Shown here one piece after another: positions 1 to 7,347 of a stretch of DNA of 44,859 nt. Below the pieces are notes generated by a model that was not told where the DNA came from, did no database searches, and saw only the letters and a list, made by a program, of their open reading frames with translations. Source of the stretch: Oscillospiraceae bacterium (GTDB taxonomy: Bacteria > Bacillota > Clostridia > Oscillospirales > Oscillospiraceae); NCBI GenBank assembly GCA_017455685.1, contig JAFSZH010000005.1:1-44859 (forward strand), written 5' to 3'. Each line of letters opens with the position of its first letter. The first letter of the stretch is position 1. The translations under genes and the position numbers were made by a program.

Positions 1-546
1 GAGCCCATGGACGATTCCATCCTGGCCCGTATCGCACAGCCTGCCTCCATCGTGTTCAAGCCCCTGGGCTTCGGCGACTGGAAGCCCACCGCCGCGACCG
101 TGACCGGCCTGGTGGCGAAAGAAGAGGTCGTAGCGAACTTCGGCATCATGTACGCCTATGACGACAACGACGGCGAGGAAGAGCTGGAGGAGAACGGCGA
201 CCAGATCTGGGATCGGGTGGCCGAGGACTTCAACGCCTTCTCCGGCGGACACGGAAAGCTGGCCGCCTTCGCCTTCATGATCTTCAACCTGCTCTGCGCC
301 CCCTGCTTCGCGGCCATCGGCGCTATCAAGCGCGAGATGAACAGCCGCAAATGGACCTGGTTCGCCATTGCCTACCAGTGCGGCTTCGCCTACGTGATCG
401 CGCTGATCGTCTGGCAGCTGGGCCGTGTGTTTGCCGGCGGGATGGAGCCGATCGGTCTGATCGCGGCGCTGATTTTGCTGGCGCTGCTCCTGTGGCAGCT
501 TTTCAAGCCCTACAAAGAGGCCGACCGGCTCACCGTCAAAAGCTGA
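1..546 (+). CDS. feoB: Ferrous iron transporter FeoB, C-terminal part (5' end outside window)
   Basis: The frame is open from base 1, so the gene starts upstream and only about the last 181 codons are present. FeoB is the GTP-driven inner-membrane Fe(II) importer. The part seen matches the end of its membrane domain: a TGLVAKEEVVANFG segment (Gate-type motif) near codons 35-48, then three hydrophobic helices, one carrying the NLLCAPCFAAIGAIKRE stretch typical of FeoB, and a short basic tail. The N-terminal G domain and any FeoA gene lie outside the window. The downstream small Cys-rich membrane protein gene is the usual FeoB companion in Firmicutes and supports the call. Confidence 0.93.
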   Translation, partial: EPMDDSILARIAQPASIVFKPLGFGDWKPTAATVTGLVAKEEVVANFGIMYAYDDNDGEEELEENGDQIWDRVAEDFNAFSGGHGKLAAFAFMIFNLLCAPCFAAIGAIKREMNSRKWTWFAIAYQCGFAYVIALIVWQLGRVFAGGMEPIGLIAALILLALLLWQLFKPYKEADRLTVKS

Positions 547-570
547 TCGGACAGAGAGGAGGAACTTCAA

Positions 571-756
571 ATGATCGCCTGGCTGACCGCCAACGCCGGA
601 ACTGTCCTGGTCGCGCTGGTTCTGCTGAGCGCAGTCGCGCTGATCCTGGCCGGAATGCGCCGTGACCGGCGGCAGGGGAGGACCTCCTGCGGCTGCAGCT
701 GTGAGAACTGCGCTCTCCACGGCCAGTGCCACACCGCGCCGCCGCTCAAGCGATGA
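571..756 (+). CDS. FeoB-associated Cys-rich membrane protein
   Basis: A 61-residue protein starting 24 bases after feoB, with a GAGAGGAGG-like ribosome binding site just upstream. It has one N-terminal membrane helix (about residues 8-27), a basic RRDRRQGR stretch that should stay inside, and a C-terminal Cys cluster (CGCSCENC then HGQC). This is the layout of the small FeoB-associated proteins found next to feoB in Firmicutes. The Cys residues could handle Fe(II) or a metal cluster at the cytoplasmic face of FeoB, but their role is not settled. It is very likely co-transcribed with feoB and followed by a strong terminator. Confidence 0.85.
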   Translation: MIAWLTANAGTVLVALVLLSAVALILAGMRRDRRQGRTSCGCSCENCALHGQCHTAPPLKR

Positions 757-772
757 CTCTAAAGCCATATGG

Positions 773-808
773 AAAAACCGCGTCCGGGATCTCCGGACGC
801 GGTTTTTT
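773..808 (+). terminator. Intrinsic terminator of the feoB operon
   Basis: Stem AAAAACCGCGTCCGG (773-787), loop GATCT, perfect complement at 793-807, with the 3' arm running into six T. It ends the feoB transcript. Confidence 0.9.
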
Positions 809-832
809 GCATGAAAAAAACGAAAATAATTA

Positions 833-861
833 TTGTAAACCATGCAGATTTGTTGTATAAT
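833..861 (+). promoter_or_regulatory. Sigma-A-type promoter for the CHAP protein gene
   Basis: TTGTAA at 833-838, 17 bp spacer, perfect TATAAT at 856-861. It lies about 50 bp upstream of the GTG start at 919 in an AT-rich stretch and just after the feoB terminator. Confidence 0.7.
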
Positions 862-918
862 AGCATAGATAGAGCAAATTCCATAATAAATTAAATGTAT
901 TTTTAGAAAGTGGTGTAA

Positions 919-2103
919 GTGGCGTTGATACAGATCCGGCCGGAACGCAAGAGAAAAATCCTTTCCCGCCTACGCAGCCGCATCGCGCTGGCTCTGGCGG
1001 CTCTGCTGCTGTTTTCCTCGGCAGGTGTCCGGGGAACAGGGACAAAGGACCTTCTGCCCGGCCGAGCCGGAGCAGGCATGGCGCCGGACCGGGTCATGCG
1101 CCGGGCGCTTCTTGACAAGGGCGAGGGGAAGGAGCACTCCGATTCCCCTGTGGGAAACGAGACTGGCGAGCCCGCCGTGCCCGAACCGGGGGAGACCCCG
1201 ACCGAAACGCCTCCCACTTCGGATCCCACGGAAACATCGCCCGAGCAGGACCCGCAGGAGGAGATCGAATCGCCGACGGCCCCCCAGGACACCGAAGGAC
1301 AGGAGACGGGGGAAGAGGGCAGCTCGAGCCAGGATGATCTTGCCGGGGACAACGGGTCCGATGAACTTGAAGAAACAGGCGAAGAGACGGACGATGCGCA
1401 GACCGGGGACCAGATTGATATAGTCGGAAACCACAGAGCTGATGTGGAAACGGCCCGGGACTGGGAATTGCTGTTCGTGAACATGGAATTCACCGGCGAC
1501 TGGAATCAGGATTTCCTCAACGTGGTTTTCAGTCAGCTTGGCTATACAGCCAGTCGGGAAAACTTTATCGTCGAGGATGGCGTCCGTCAGAGCTATACCC
1601 GCTACGGCGCCTGGTTCGGTTTCCCCTACGGCGCGTGGTGCGCCATGTTCGTATCCTTTTGCCTGAACTACGCAGGGGTCCCCAAGGAGGCCATGCTCCA
1701 GTCGGCCAGCGTGGCGCGCATGGTGGAATGGCTGCGTTCCCGCGACCGGTTCAAGTTCTGCTGGGACGACTACGCGCCTCAGCCCGGGGATCTGGTGTTC
1801 TTTTCTCAAACCAGAAGACGCACGCCCACCCACGTTGGCGTGGTCACCGGTGTGATGAACAACACCCTGCTGACGGTGGAGGGGAACAACGGCCCCACCG
1901 TCGCCGTGTTCATGTATGACATCCACGACCCGACCATCGTGGGCTACGGAATCTTCCCGGACCAGAGCGAGTATTCCCGGGCGGCGTTGTCCGAGCCGGA
2001 AACGGAAAGTGAGCCGGAGAGCACAGAACCGCTCGCCATCGTCCCGGACGGGACGTCGAACAGCCTGACGGTCACGAGAAAAGCATCTCAAAATACACAG
2101 TGA
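919..2103 (+). CDS. Secreted CHAP-domain peptidoglycan hydrolase-like protein
   Basis: A 394-residue protein with a GTG start. It begins with a very basic N-terminus and a hydrophobic helix (about 22-36) consistent with a signal peptide or anchor. A long acidic Pro/Glu/Thr-rich low-complexity linker follows (about 68-168). The CHAP (NlpC/P60-like amidase/endopeptidase) domain spans about 195-345. The expected catalytic Cys is C241 in the PYGAWCAMFVSFCL segment and the His is H305 in THVGVVTG; the EGNN motif at 321-324 is also typical. The protein should act outside the cell on peptidoglycan cross-links or stems. A Ser/Glu-rich tail follows. It has its own promoter and terminator, so it is monocistronic. 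The start lacks a strong Shine-Dalgarno site. Confidence 0.82.
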   Translation: MALIQIRPERKRKILSRLRSRIALALAALLLFSSAGVRGTGTKDLLPGRAGAGMAPDRVMRRALLDKGEGKEHSDSPVGNETGEPAVPEPGETPTETPPTSDPTETSPEQDPQEEIESPTAPQDTEGQETGEEGSSSQDDLAGDNGSDELEETGEETDDAQTGDQIDIVGNHRADVETARDWELLFVNMEFTGDWNQDFLNVVFSQLGYTASRENFIVEDGVRQSYTRYGAWFGFPYGAWCAMFVSFCLNYAGVPKEAMLQSASVARMVEWLRSRDRFKFCWDDYAPQPGDLVFFSQTRRRTPTHVGVVTGVMNNTLLTVEGNNGPTVAVFMYDIHDPTIVGYGIFPDQSEYSRAALSEPETESEPESTEPLAIVPDGTSNSLTVTRKASQNTQ

Positions 2104-2109
2104 AAAGAA

Positions 2110-2140
2110 ACCGGACCGCATGGAATGCGGTCCGGTCTGT
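2110..2140 (+). terminator. Terminator after the CHAP gene
   Basis: ACCGGACCGCAT (2110-2121), loop GGA, perfect complement at 2125-2136, followed by a short pyrimidine-rich CTGTCT tail. The weak T-run suggests incomplete termination, so the downstream methyltransferase gene may receive read-through. Confidence 0.65.
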
Positions 2141-2164
2141 CTATGCGCGGGAAAGGGAGCGTTC

Positions 2165-2839
2165 ATGCCGGAGAGAAGGTATTACGAAGCCTATGACGAG
2201 CGATACAAAACCGCCCACGCCCGGGGCATCCGCTGGATGGGCGGCGAGCCTACGGCGCTGGTGGGAGAGATCCTGGACCGATACGGCGTCGGCCAGGAGC
2301 AGCCCATCCTGGAGCTGGGCTGCGGGGAGGGCCGGGACGCTATCCCCCTGCTGGAGCGGGGATATGACCTGCTGGCCACAGACGTTTCCCCCGAGGCGGT
2401 GGACTATTGCAGGCTCCTGGCGCCGGACCGGGCCGACCGTTTTCAGCTCCTGGACGCGGTGAAGGGCGCTCTGCCGGGGCGGTATCGGTTCATCTACGCC
2501 GTGGCGGTGCTGCACATGCTTGTCCTGCCGGAGGACCGGGAAGGGTTTTACCGTTTCGTCCGGGAGCACCTTACGGAGGACGGCCTGGCTCTGCTGTGCA
2601 CCATGGGCGACGGGACCGCGGAGCGGCAAAGCGATATCCGGGAGGCTTTCGAGCTCCGGGAGCGGGCATGTGAAGGCGGCACGATCTCCGTCGCCGCCAC
2701 CTCCTGCCGGATGGTTAGTTTTCCCACATGGGAGAAGGAGCTCTCCTGGGCGGGGCTTGCCCGGGTGGAAGAGGGCGTGACCGCCGTGGAACCGGAGTTC
2801 GACGTCATGATGTACGCCGTGGTACGGAAAGCGGACTGA
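2165..2839 (+). CDS. Class I SAM-dependent methyltransferase, substrate unknown
   Basis: The ATG at 2165 is chosen over an in-frame upstream ATG at 2120 because the latter lies inside the terminator hairpin, while 2165 follows a GAAAGGGAGC ribosome binding site. The 224-residue protein has a class I Rossmann fold: motif I ILELGCGEGRDAIPLL, motif II LLATDVSPEAV, and the later YAVAVLHML strand where such enzymes place their acceptor-proximal residues. It resembles small-molecule methyltransferases of the Methyltransf_11/25 or tellurite-resistance TehB type. The sequence alone does not identify the substrate. Confidence 0.78.
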   Translation: MPERRYYEAYDERYKTAHARGIRWMGGEPTALVGEILDRYGVGQEQPILELGCGEGRDAIPLLERGYDLLATDVSPEAVDYCRLLAPDRADRFQLLDAVKGALPGRYRFIYAVAVLHMLVLPEDREGFYRFVREHLTEDGLALLCTMGDGTAERQSDIREAFELRERACEGGTISVAATSCRMVSFPTWEKELSWAGLARVEEGVTAVEPEFDVMMYAVVRKAD

Positions 2840-2851
2840 ACTTAAAAATGC

Positions 2852-2887
2852 ACCGCCGTTCCCTGAAAAAGGGAACGGCGGTCCTTT
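2852..2887. terminator. Bidirectional terminator between convergent genes
   Basis: ACCGCCGTTCCC (2852-2863), loop TGAAAAA, complement at 2871-2882. It is followed by CCTTTT on the plus strand and by a CATTTTTAAG run on the minus strand, so it can serve both converging genes. Confidence 0.85.
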
Positions 2888-2894
2888 TGTCCGC

Positions 2895-3680
2895 TTACTG
2901 CAGCAGACCACGGTAGCTTTCGTTCTGTTCGATCCTGTCGGGGGGATAGAATTCCTCCACCGGGAAGCGGATGCGGCCGAAGAGGGAGCAGGGGTCGTCT
3001 TCCCCGGCCCCGGTGCACTCGTTTTCCGGGAAGGAGTAGTTGTAGACCGGGATCACCAGCTGGCTGTCCCGCTCCAGACGCACCAGGGAGAACTGGCCCA
3101 GCGTGGTGTACCACAGCCGGGCAGCGCCGGTGAACACAAGATCCTCCCCGAAGGCCGCCAGGATCGAGGGCGGGATCTCCGGCACCAGGTCTCCGCCGGC
3201 CGGAACGGCGCTGTCCGTCAACTGCATGGACAGGGCGATGGGGTCTACCGCCTCCACCACGCCTACCGGCTGATCGGCCTGGGTGGTGATCTCTCCGTCG
3301 GAGGAATAGACCTTTACGCTGCCCTCGCTGCCGAAGAGGATGCACCGTTTGGTGAACACCGACAGTCCGGTGATCAGCTGTCCGCCGGGGACGCACTCGC
3401 CCCGGACCCGGTAGTAGTACGTCACGTCCACGGTGTAGTAGCCCCGGTTGAAGCTGATCTCCTCCACGTCCACCCCGGCGTACAGCAGCTCCGCGCTGCG
3501 GGGACGGATGCTGAACGCCGTATCTATGTAAGGCTGGGACGACTCGGCGGGGAAGACCCGCAGATCCTCCACGCAGTCCTTATCCCGGCAGCTGGAATAG
3601 ATCTTTTTGGTATGCACGCAAACGGCTTCGCGAATGAGGGCCGAACTGTCCACCGGCCCGGGCAAAACCCTGTCTGCCAT
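2895..3680 (-). CDS. Uncharacterised clostridial protein, probably made during sporulation
   Basis: A 261-residue protein with no signal peptide or membrane helix. Near the N-terminus is a Cys-rich segment, VCVHTKKIYSSCRDKDC followed by VEDLRVF (about residues 20-43). Two all-beta-looking regions follow, rich in alternating hydrophobic residues (YYTVDVTYYYRVRG and LVIPVYNYSF). I recall similar sequences as conserved hypothetical proteins of spore-forming Clostridia, but I cannot assign a function. The start is fixed by an AAAGGAGG ribosome binding site 8 bases upstream. A sigma-E-like promoter sits at 3712-3739 (separate entry), hinting at mother-cell expression. It is transcribed alone and divergently from the DUF4364-buk operon. 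Confidence 0.6.
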   Translation of the reverse strand: MADRVLPGPVDSSALIREAVCVHTKKIYSSCRDKDCVEDLRVFPAESSQPYIDTAFSIRPRSAELLYAGVDVEEISFNRGYYTVDVTYYYRVRGECVPGGQLITGLSVFTKRCILFGSEGSVKVYSSDGEITTQADQPVGVVEAVDPIALSMQLTDSAVPAGGDLVPEIPPSILAAFGEDLVFTGAARLWYTTLGQFSLVRLERDSQLVIPVYNYSFPENECTGAGEDDPCSLFGRIRFPVEEFYPPDRIEQNESYRGLLQ

Positions 3681-3711
3681 GACGACGCCTCCTTTTACAA
3701 ATGGTCATTAC

Positions 3712-3739
3712 AGTGTATGGCACGGGGGCAAAGAATGTG
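3712..3739 (-). promoter_or_regulatory. Sigma-E-like sporulation promoter
   Basis: On the minus strand, CACATT (3739-3734), 14 bp spacer, CATACACT (3719-3712). The -10 is a full match to the sigma-E consensus CATACAMT; the -35 (TCATATT-like) is partial. It lies about 25 bp before the SD of the gene starting at 3680. Confidence 0.5.
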
Positions 3740-3746
3740 ATGCGGA

Positions 3747-3775
3747 TTGACGCGGCGGGAAAAAAGCAATATAAT
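3747..3775 (+). promoter_or_regulatory. Sigma-A promoter for DUF4364-buk operon
   Basis: TTGACG (3747-3752), 17 bp spacer, TATAAT (3770-3775). Transcription would start near 3782, which rules out the in-frame ATG codons upstream of 3803. Confidence 0.8.
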
Positions 3776-3802
3776 CGTCAGGAGAAGGGAGCGTGGAGAA
3801 GA

Positions 3803-4318
3803 ATGGAAGGATTCCATCCCATGCAGGAAAAGCTGGACATCAAGATCCTGATCCTGTTCATCCTGGACCGGCTGCCCGACACGGTTGACGGCGAGACGCT
3901 GGCGAACCTGGCCCTGGCGGACGGAGCCGTGGGCTATTTTGAGTACGCCGAATGCCTTGCCGAGCTGGAGGACAGCGGCCACGTGGAGCGCAGCGGCTAT
4001 TCCTACCGCATCACGGAGAAGGGGAGCCGCAACTGCCAGATCGTGGAGACCAGCCTCCCGTACACCCTGCGTTCCCGGCTGGCCAAACAGCTGGCCCCGG
4101 TGGCGGAGGGCATGCGCCGCCGGGCCATGATCACCGCCGAGCATGAGGATACCCCCCAGGGCTGCCGGGTGCACCTTGCCCTGTCCGACGGGGCGGGAGA
4201 GATCATGGACGCCTGCTTCCTCTGCGGCGGCGAGTCCCGGGCGGAGAAGATCGAAGAGAACTTCCGGCAGGACGCGGAAAAGCTGTATAATCAAATCATG
4301 GAGATACTGCTGACGTGA
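3803..4318 (+). CDS. DUF4364 family protein, probable winged-helix regulator
   Basis: A 171-residue protein. The ATG at 3803 follows GGAG and lies just after the predicted transcription start; ATG 3821 (MQEKLDIK) is an alternative and matches where this family usually begins. The N-terminal half (LDIKILILFILDRLP, then DYAECLAELEDSGHVE-like helices and YRITEKGSR) has the helix-helix-wing pattern of PadR-like winged helices. The C-terminal half is the DUF4364 region. The family is common in Clostridia and is presumed to regulate transcription, but its ligand and targets are unknown. It overlaps buk by four bases (GTGA), so the two are translationally coupled. Confidence 0.72.
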   Translation: MEGFHPMQEKLDIKILILFILDRLPDTVDGETLANLALADGAVGYFEYAECLAELEDSGHVERSGYSYRITEKGSRNCQIVETSLPYTLRSRLAKQLAPVAEGMRRRAMITAEHEDTPQGCRVHLALSDGAGEIMDACFLCGGESRAEKIEENFRQDAEKLYNQIMEILLT

Positions 4319-5430
4319 AAGAAAAATACAAGATTTTTGTGATCAATCCGGGGTCCACCTCGGACAAGCTGGCGCTGTTCGAGAACATGGACAAGCTTAT
4401 CGAGAACAAGGTATTCCACGACGCCTCCGAGCTGCTGCGCTATCCCACGGTGAACGCCCAGCTGCCCTACCGCAAGAAGGTGATCATGGATTTTCTGAAG
4501 AAGGAAAAAATCGACCTTACCGGCGTGGACGCCATCGTGGGACGGGGCGGCAGCTGCTATCCGGTGAGCAGCGGCGTATATGAGGTGGACGATCTGCTCA
4601 TTGCCGACACCGCCGCGGGCAAGGGCGGCATGGAGCACCCCTCCAATCTGGGGGTCCAGCTGGCCCGGGAGCTGCAGCGGGAATACGGCGGCCGCGCCTT
4701 CATGGGAGACCCGCCCTGCCTGGACGAGCTGTGCGACATGGCCCGGATGACGGGCATCAGCGGCGTGAACCGCCACACCAACATGCACGCGCTGAATCTG
4801 CGGGGGGTGGCCATGCACCACTCCAAGCTGCACGGCGTGCGCTACCGGGACGCCAACTACGTGGTCTGCCACATCGACGGCGGCATTTCCATTTCCGCCC
4901 ATCAGCACGGTCGGATCATCGACTGCAACGACGCCGCCGGCGGGGACGGCCCTTATACGCCCACGCGGATCGGCTCCGTTTCCGTGTACGACGTGCTGGA
5001 ATACTGCCAGGACAAGGACCTGGCGGAGGTGCGCAAGCTCTGCACCCGCACGGGCGGCTTCGTCAGCCACTTCGGCACCTCCGATTCTGACAAGATCCAT
5101 GCCATGATGGAAGCCGGGGACCCCAAGGCCGCCCGGGTCTGGAACGGCATGGTCTATCAGATCAACAAGTACATCGGCGCCATGGCCGCCGTGCTGGAGG
5201 GAAAGGTGGACGCCATCCTGCTTACCGGCGGGCTGCTGCGCTTCGACGATCTGGTGGAGGATATCCGCCGCCACTGCGGCTGGATCGCCCCGATCTATAC
5301 CTACCCCGGCGAGGTGGAGCAGGAGGCCCTGGCCGCAGGCGCCCTCCGGGTCCTCCGGGGGGACGAAGAGGCCAAAAAATACCCCGGTCACCCGGTCTGG
5401 CAGGGCTGGGAGGACGAAAAAGAAAAATGA
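4315..5430 (+). CDS. buk: Butyrate kinase
   Basis: A 371-residue ASKHA-fold kinase that makes butyrate and ATP from butyryl phosphate (reversible), the last step of the Ptb-Buk route. Family marks are the N-terminal phosphate loop INPGSTSDKLALF, the VGRGG motif near 82, NRHTNMHALNLR (about 145-156), the adenosine-site VCHIDGGISISAHQHG, and the C-terminal ILLTGGLL. Length and motifs match butyrate kinase rather than acetate kinase; a true ackA also lies at 26738-27928. The start is a GTG overlapping the stop of the DUF4364 gene. No phosphate butyryltransferase gene is adjacent, which is unusual. Branched-chain acyl phosphates are possible alternative substrates. Confidence 0.92.
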   Translation: MKEKYKIFVINPGSTSDKLALFENMDKLIENKVFHDASELLRYPTVNAQLPYRKKVIMDFLKKEKIDLTGVDAIVGRGGSCYPVSSGVYEVDDLLIADTAAGKGGMEHPSNLGVQLARELQREYGGRAFMGDPPCLDELCDMARMTGISGVNRHTNMHALNLRGVAMHHSKLHGVRYRDANYVVCHIDGGISISAHQHGRIIDCNDAAGGDGPYTPTRIGSVSVYDVLEYCQDKDLAEVRKLCTRTGGFVSHFGTSDSDKIHAMMEAGDPKAARVWNGMVYQINKYIGAMAAVLEGKVDAILLTGGLLRFDDLVEDIRRHCGWIAPIYTYPGEVEQEALAAGALRVLRGDEEAKKYPGHPVWQGWEDEKEK

Positions 5431-5516
5431 AAGCAGACCCGGGCAATGGGCGGGTCCTCGCAAGAAAAATCAGAAAACGATATGGACATTTGTCCGACAT
5501 GAACAGCTGCAAAGAA

Positions 5517-5552
5517 AACTGACCTGCCGCAAAAGCGGCAGGTCAGTTTTTT
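5517..5552. terminator. Bidirectional terminator between buk and the anti-sigma gene
   Basis: AACTGACCTGCCGC (5517-5530), loop AAAA, complement at 5535-5548, then TTTT. The minus strand also reads into TTTCTTTGC, so the converging gene can use it. Confidence 0.88.
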
Positions 5553-5555
5553 CTG

Positions 5556-6530
5556 TTAAAAAACCGGGAGAGACAGGATCGTATCTCCGTCACAGGCTGT
5601 GGAAGTGATTTCATATATGATCCCATCAAATGCGTTGACCGGATCCTCTTCTTCACGAAGCATCGCCAAGGGGAATACATAGGAAATCGGCCTTCCCAAG
5701 GCTTTCCGCATAAACAGCGCCGTGTACTCCGGGTATTCGATCACCAGGGCGTCGTCCATCCCTTCCATATCCAGGGGCTTGACCGTATCGCCGTCCATAT
5801 ACCCAAAAGTCGCACTTTCCGAGTTCTCTGCCAGCGTTCCGTATACCGCCAGCTCATCGCCGGCAGCATTGGCAAAAACCAGGGTGTATCCGCTGATAAA
5901 GTCTCCCTCTTCCGGGGCGTCATACCGCTCGATCACAAGACCGTTGTCCTGTGTTTCGGAGGACGTCAGCTCATAAGAAAAGCCCGCGCCCAGCTCATAG
6001 GTTACAAATCCCCGGGAAAAAGCATAGCCTTCCGGTATGCTGAGCGGAATGATGAGGGGAGAATCCTTTTCTTCTATCAAAGCCTTCAGTTGGTCCGCGG
6101 AGGAAAGAATTTCGATCCGATCGGGGCAGCCGCCCTTCTCGCCGAATCTCGCAATGACGAGGTCCCGCCCCCGGTTTTCGGCAAGAGCCTCGCTGATCGC
6201 CTGGTTTTCCGCTTCCTCCAACGGGAATGCTTCAGGGATAGCCGTTGGCATCGGCGTAGCGGACGGCTCCTCCACTTGTGAACCATCCCATCTCACGATG
6301 CGGTCAATCAGTCCTGTGGCAAATGCTGTTACTGAAAACGCGAGCAAGACCGCGGCAAGTATCACCAGGGCGGTACCTCTGCGCATTCCCTTTCTCACGG
6401 GATAGTTGTCTTCTTCTGCATGAATTTTCGTCATGGCTGCCTCCATAATCCGCTCGGAGGCTATGATGTTCTTTTCCCGGATCGGAACAGAATCGTCTTC
6501 GATGAGGTCAAGCAAATCAGATATCTTCAT
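5556..6530 (-). CDS. Membrane anti-sigma-like protein paired with the ECF sigma factor
   Basis: A 324-residue protein whose ATG overlaps the end of the sigma factor gene by 14 bases and follows a GGAAAGGGGG ribosome binding site. Residues 1-50 are cytoplasmic and helical. A single membrane helix lies at about 53-72 (TALVILAAVLLAFSVTAFAT), followed by a Pro/Thr linker and a roughly 200-residue extracellular region. That region has the alternating beta pattern seen in DUF4367-type domains of Clostridia (for example IIPLSIPEGYAFSRGFVTYELG). Gene order and topology suggest that the N-terminus binds the sigma factor and the outer domain senses a signal. No zinc-binding HxxxCxxC motif is present, so it is not a ZAS-type anti-sigma factor. 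The ligand is unknown. Confidence 0.68.
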   Translation of the reverse strand: MKISDLLDLIEDDSVPIREKNIIASERIMEAAMTKIHAEEDNYPVRKGMRRGTALVILAAVLLAFSVTAFATGLIDRIVRWDGSQVEEPSATPMPTAIPEAFPLEEAENQAISEALAENRGRDLVIARFGEKGGCPDRIEILSSADQLKALIEEKDSPLIIPLSIPEGYAFSRGFVTYELGAGFSYELTSSETQDNGLVIERYDAPEEGDFISGYTLVFANAAGDELAVYGTLAENSESATFGYMDGDTVKPLDMEGMDDALVIEYPEYTALFMRKALGRPISYVFPLAMLREEEDPVNAFDGIIYEITSTACDGDTILSLPVF

Positions 6531-7068
6531 CGCAGAAGCCCCCTTTCCTTAATTCATCTTTCAGCTTGCTTCTTCCTCTTCGCAAACGTGTTTTGACCGT
6601 GGAAAGGTTGATTTCCATTTCCTCAGCAATCTGCGAAAGAGGCTGGCAGTAATAATAGTGACGAAGAAATATCTCCCTGTCCGGATGATCCATATTCAGC
6701 ATGGCTTGGTTTACGAGCCTGGCCTGTTCCCGTACTTCCACATCGTGTTCAATGTTTATAGCAGAGGATCCAAGCGTATCTTCTTCCAGCGGCAGGTCCT
6801 GACCTGCTTTCCGAAGCCTGTCTTTTGCCATATTTCTTGCAATGGCGCTGAGATAGGCTTTCGCCTTTCCCGGACGTATTCTGTCCGCATTCTTCCACAG
6901 AACGAGGAACACATCTGAAGATACTTCCTCAACGTCTCCGATGGACATTGTCTTGCCTATGATATTGAAAACGATGGTATTGACGTAAGGAGCATACCGC
7001 TCTATGAACCACGCGAGAGCTGCTTCGTTATGTTGTGTAAGGCCACGCAGGGCGCGTCTCTCGTCCAC
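6517..7068 (-). CDS. ECF-type RNA polymerase sigma factor
   Basis: A 183-residue sigma-70 family protein. Region 2 is visible as the EVSSDVFLVLWKNADRIRPG stretch followed by AYLSAIARNMAKDRLRK. Region 4 helix-turn-helix is LSQIAEEMEINLSTVKTRLRRGR. I chose the GTG at 7068 because it has an AGGTGA ribosome binding site 4 bases upstream. In-frame ATG 7104 and GTG 7107 add 12-13 residues but have no Shine-Dalgarno sequence. It is followed with a 14-base overlap by its likely membrane anti-sigma partner, the usual arrangement for a cell-surface stress regulator. Its regulon cannot be read from the window. Confidence 0.88.
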   Translation of the reverse strand: MDERRALRGLTQHNEAALAWFIERYAPYVNTIVFNIIGKTMSIGDVEEVSSDVFLVLWKNADRIRPGKAKAYLSAIARNMAKDRLRKAGQDLPLEEDTLGSSAINIEHDVEVREQARLVNQAMLNMDHPDREIFLRHYYYCQPLSQIAEEMEINLSTVKTRLRRGRSKLKDELRKGGFCDEDI

Positions 7069-7170
7069 GTTATCACCTGCCTCGGTACCGTTTTTGATGA
7101 TCATCACTTATAGTATTGTGGCTGTCTGTCAAATAGTTTCAGCCCCACGCTTTTTTCACCCTTTTTTTGA

Positions 7171-7179
7171 ATTATAGCA
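7171..7179 (-). promoter_or_regulatory. Extended -10 promoter for the sigma/anti-sigma operon
   Basis: On the minus strand TGC-TATAAT (7179-7171), an extended -10 with only a weak T-rich -35. It lies about 100 bp upstream of the sigma start. A TTGACA/TATAAG pair nearer the gene (7132-7107) has only a 14 bp spacer and is less likely. Confidence 0.45.
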
Positions 7180-7264
7180 CAGGAGAAAACAGCAAAACCG
7201 GCCCAAAGCGGAGATCCCGGGTCTGTTTTTTTACCCGGGGACGTCTTTTTTCTCCTTTCCCATG

Positions 7265-7293
7265 TTGCTGTGAAAAACGAAGCATGATATAAT
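7265..7293 (+). promoter_or_regulatory. Promoter of the HD-RyR/TIR-LRR/SLOG operon
   Basis: TTGCTG (7265-7270), 17 bp spacer, TATAAT (7288-7293) preceded by TGA, giving an extended -10. The next open gene starts at 7348 with an AGAGGAG ribosome binding site. No other clear promoter was seen in the six short gene junctions downstream. Confidence 0.75.
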
Positions 7294-7347
7294 AAACTGT
7301 CATTTTATAAGCAAAAAACCATGCATTATAAAAGAGGAGCGTGAAGT

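Noticed and set aside
4291..5463. 390-codon open frame antisense to buk
   Set aside because: Shadow frame of a high-GC gene: repetitive His/Gln/Val composition, no ribosome binding site, and fully covered by a confirmed gene.
7107..7132. TTGACA/TATAAG promoter directly before the sigma factor gene
   Set aside because: Spacer is only 14 bp; the extended -10 at 7171-7179 is more plausible.
7214..7240. Hairpin CCCGGGT/ACCCGGG in the divergent region before the HD-RyR gene
   Set aside because: It lies between two divergent genes with no transcript to end; could be an operator, but nothing supports it.
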